64,000 bases of DNA from positions 1,954,640 to 2,018,639 of the forward strand of contig JAVQMD010000001.1 of assembly GCA_032595675.1 (NCBI GenBank), in the 5' to 3' direction. The position numbers and the translations under genes are program-made. Numbering within the stretch: position 1 is the first letter of the stretch; the number at the start of each line of letters is the position of its first letter. The stretch comes from Candidatus Electrothrix rattekaaiensis. GTDB lineage: Bacteria; Desulfobacterota; Desulfobulbia; Desulfobulbales; Desulfobulbaceae. Shown here in pieces: positions 62,722 through 64,000 of the stretch. Below the pieces are notes generated by a model that was not told where the DNA came from, did not search any database, and saw only the letters and a program-made list of their open reading frames with translations.

Positions 62722-64000
62722 TTACCGCTTTCTTGCCTGATGCCTTCTTCCGCTATTCTTGCGGGGGCTTCGGGGGCTTTTCTCGCTCCCTTTATTTCTT
62801 CCTTTATGTTCCCCTTTAGGCGGCTTAACCAGCAGCTCTTCCTCCGGCAAAGTACAGGTCAGCGACCTCCCGATGTACTCTTCAATATCAGGAAGCTGAA
62901 ACGCTCCTTCTTCACAGGCAAAGCTGATAGCAATACCGCTCTCCCCTGCCCTGCCTGTCCTGCCGATCCGATGCACATAATCTTCCGGCTCATAGGGCAA
63001 GGTGTAATTCACCACATGACTGATGCCGTCAATATGAATTCCACGCCCAGCCACGTCTGTCGCAATCATCACGGCAGTATCGCCACCTCGAAAACTTTCC
63101 AGCCTGGTCTGGCGTTTTTTCTGGGGTACATCGCCAGTTAATAAAATAGCATTGATCCCGTTACGCTGCAACCGATCATTCAGGCGGGCAGCCTCGGTTT
63201 TCATATTAGTAAAAACCATGATCCGCTCGTGCTCCTGTTTTTTAATCAGGTTATAGAGCACATGGTATTTTTCATCACTGGTCACGGTATAGACCACCTG
63301 ACACACCGTATCAATAGCCACCTGCTCTGGATCGCTCTCAATGGAGATCGGCTTGACACACCATTGCGAGGCAAGATGTTTGACATCCTCAGTGAGCGTT
63401 GCCGAAAAGAGCATGGTCTGGCGTTTTTCCTTGGGCGGGGTCTTGTAAATAATCCGCCGGACATCAGGAATAAAACCCATGTCCAGCATCCGATCTGCCT
63501 CATCAATAACCATGATTCCGGCCTGCTGAAGATTGAGCACCCTCTTGGAAACGTAATCCAGCAGACGGCCCGGTGTCGCGACTAGAACATCAACAGGACG
63601 TTCTGCTAGGGCCCGCTCCTGTTTCTGGTAATCGGTGCCGCCGTAGACAGCAACAATGCGCAGCGGAGAATATTTGGCCAAGGCCTGGCCGTCTTTGGCA
63701 ATCTGCATGACCAGTTCTCTGGTCGGGGCAATAATCAAGGCACGGGGAAATCCGGGCTTACGCAAAGGTGATTTTTCTTCGGCCTGCCAGTGCCGTTTAT
63801 TCTCGTTGATCAGACGAGCAAAGACCGCAACCAGAAAGACCGCGCTCTTGCCGGTCCCGGTCCCTGCTCTGGCGATAATATCTTTTCCGGCCATTGCATC
63901 GGGCAAGGCCTTTTCCTGAATCGGCGTGCAGTATTTAAAACCAAGATCGGCAATGGCATGCATCAGGCCCAGCGACAGAGAAAAATCATGAAAACGGCTC
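62722..64000 (-). CDS. DEAD-box RNA helicase, RhlB/RhlE type (5' end beyond the window)
   Basis: The frame is open to the right edge; upstream of the first internal Met it reads SRFHDFSLSLGLMHAIADLGF, the start of a Q motif, so the true start lies outside. Motifs: GFKYCTPIQ (Q), ARAGTGTGKS (I), PTRELVMQI (Ia), VIDEADRML (II), SATL (III), DVAGRGIHIDG and HRIGRTGRAGE (V, VI). The C-terminus is a basic tail (KGEHKGRNKGSEKSPRSPRK) for RNA binding. It unwinds short RNA duplexes in RNA turnover or ribosome assembly. Confidence 0.93.
   Translation of the reverse strand, partial: SRFHDFSLSLGLMHAIADLGFKYCTPIQEKALPDAMAGKDIIARAGTGTGKSAVFLVAVFARLINENKRHWQAEEKSPLRKPGFPRALIIAPTRELVMQIAKDGQALAKYSPLRIVAVYGGTDYQKQERALAERPVDVLVATPGRLLDYVSKRVLNLQQAGIMVIDEADRMLDMGFIPDVRRIIYKTPPKEKRQTMLFSATLTEDVKHLASQWCVKPISIESDPEQVAIDTVCQVVYTVTSDEKYHVLYNLIKKQEHERIMVFTNMKTEAARLNDRLQRNGINAILLTGDVPQKKRQTRLESFRGGDTAVMIATDVAGRGIHIDGISHVVNYTLPYEPEDYVHRIGRTGRAGESGIAISFACEEGAFQLPDIEEYIGRSLTCTLPEEELLVKPPKGEHKGRNKGSEKSPRSPRKNSGRRHQARKR

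Overview
The window looks like a chromosomal segment of a strictly anaerobic or microaerobic Desulfobacterota bacterium, most likely in the Desulfobulbales (sulfate reducer or cable-bacterium relative). Supporting genes are a class I hybrid cluster protein with a Crp/Fnr-type regulator, rubredoxin, futalosine-pathway MqnE, a heme-forming radical SAM enzyme (AhbD-like) next to hemE, a DUF3373 porin, PpsR, and many gene layouts typical of that group. The assignment rests on gene content and protein character only.

Layout. 1-4.2 kb (minus): an outer-membrane protein running off the left edge, a small secreted protein, then dCMP deaminase, a lipoprotein hydrolase, a small membrane protein, PpsR and a two-CxxCH membrane protein. 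4.5-8.3 kb: pepN and an AT-rich orphan with an HU-like N-terminus. 8.4-12.6 kb: a nitrosative/redox stress module (ferredoxin, zinc-ribbon HD protein, hcp) with a divergent Crp/Fnr regulator and a well-formed FNR-type promoter. 12.6-17.1 kb: SYLF protein, rubredoxin, rplU-rpmA-obgE-proB. 17.1-22.5 kb: two YbjQ proteins, an M48 protease, a TerB-like protein and a TAXI receptor gene that is cut in two by an IS4-type element with a 5-bp target duplication.

22.5-32.5 kb is an accessory region. It holds a candidate ~160-nt small RNA with its own promoter and terminator, a 21-bp tandem array, a c-di-GMP-I (GEMM)-like riboswitch ahead of a large secreted M23/DUF1566 protein, a PIN/AbrB toxin-antitoxin pair, and two tandem mini-islands behind tRNA-Leu(UAA). 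Each mini-island is bounded by a partial tRNA copy and carries a toxin-antitoxin pair (Fic/DUF4065; Phd/frameshifted RelE) with no integrase visible.

32.6-44.4 kb: K+ channel, a YbeY-PdxJ fusion, DUF3108, phospholipase D, M50-like protease, BrnTA, MqnE, an RpoD-family sigma factor, MalQ. 44.5-47.1 kb: a 2.5-kb island behind tRNA-Glu(CUC) whose main cargo is a 40-residue-repeat TPR protein. 47.1-57.6 kb: MtaD-type deaminase, OmpA-like protein, MBL hydrolase, HD protein, hemE, ahbD-like gene, DUF3373 porin, PgeF and an AAA/DUF4143 ATPase. 57.8-60 kb: HigBA, then a broken Trypco1-trypsin conflict module cut by a degenerate zinc-ribbon IS. 60.2-64 kb: carbonic anhydrase, MauE/DoxX, rhodanese, a DUF3012 lipoprotein and a DEAD-box helicase running off the right edge.

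Five 28-bp (or longer) palindromic elements of the type GTAGGGGC...GCCCCTAC sit between genes across the window. Five toxin-antitoxin loci, two IS elements and two tRNA-borne island sites mark the segment as a plastic part of the chromosome.
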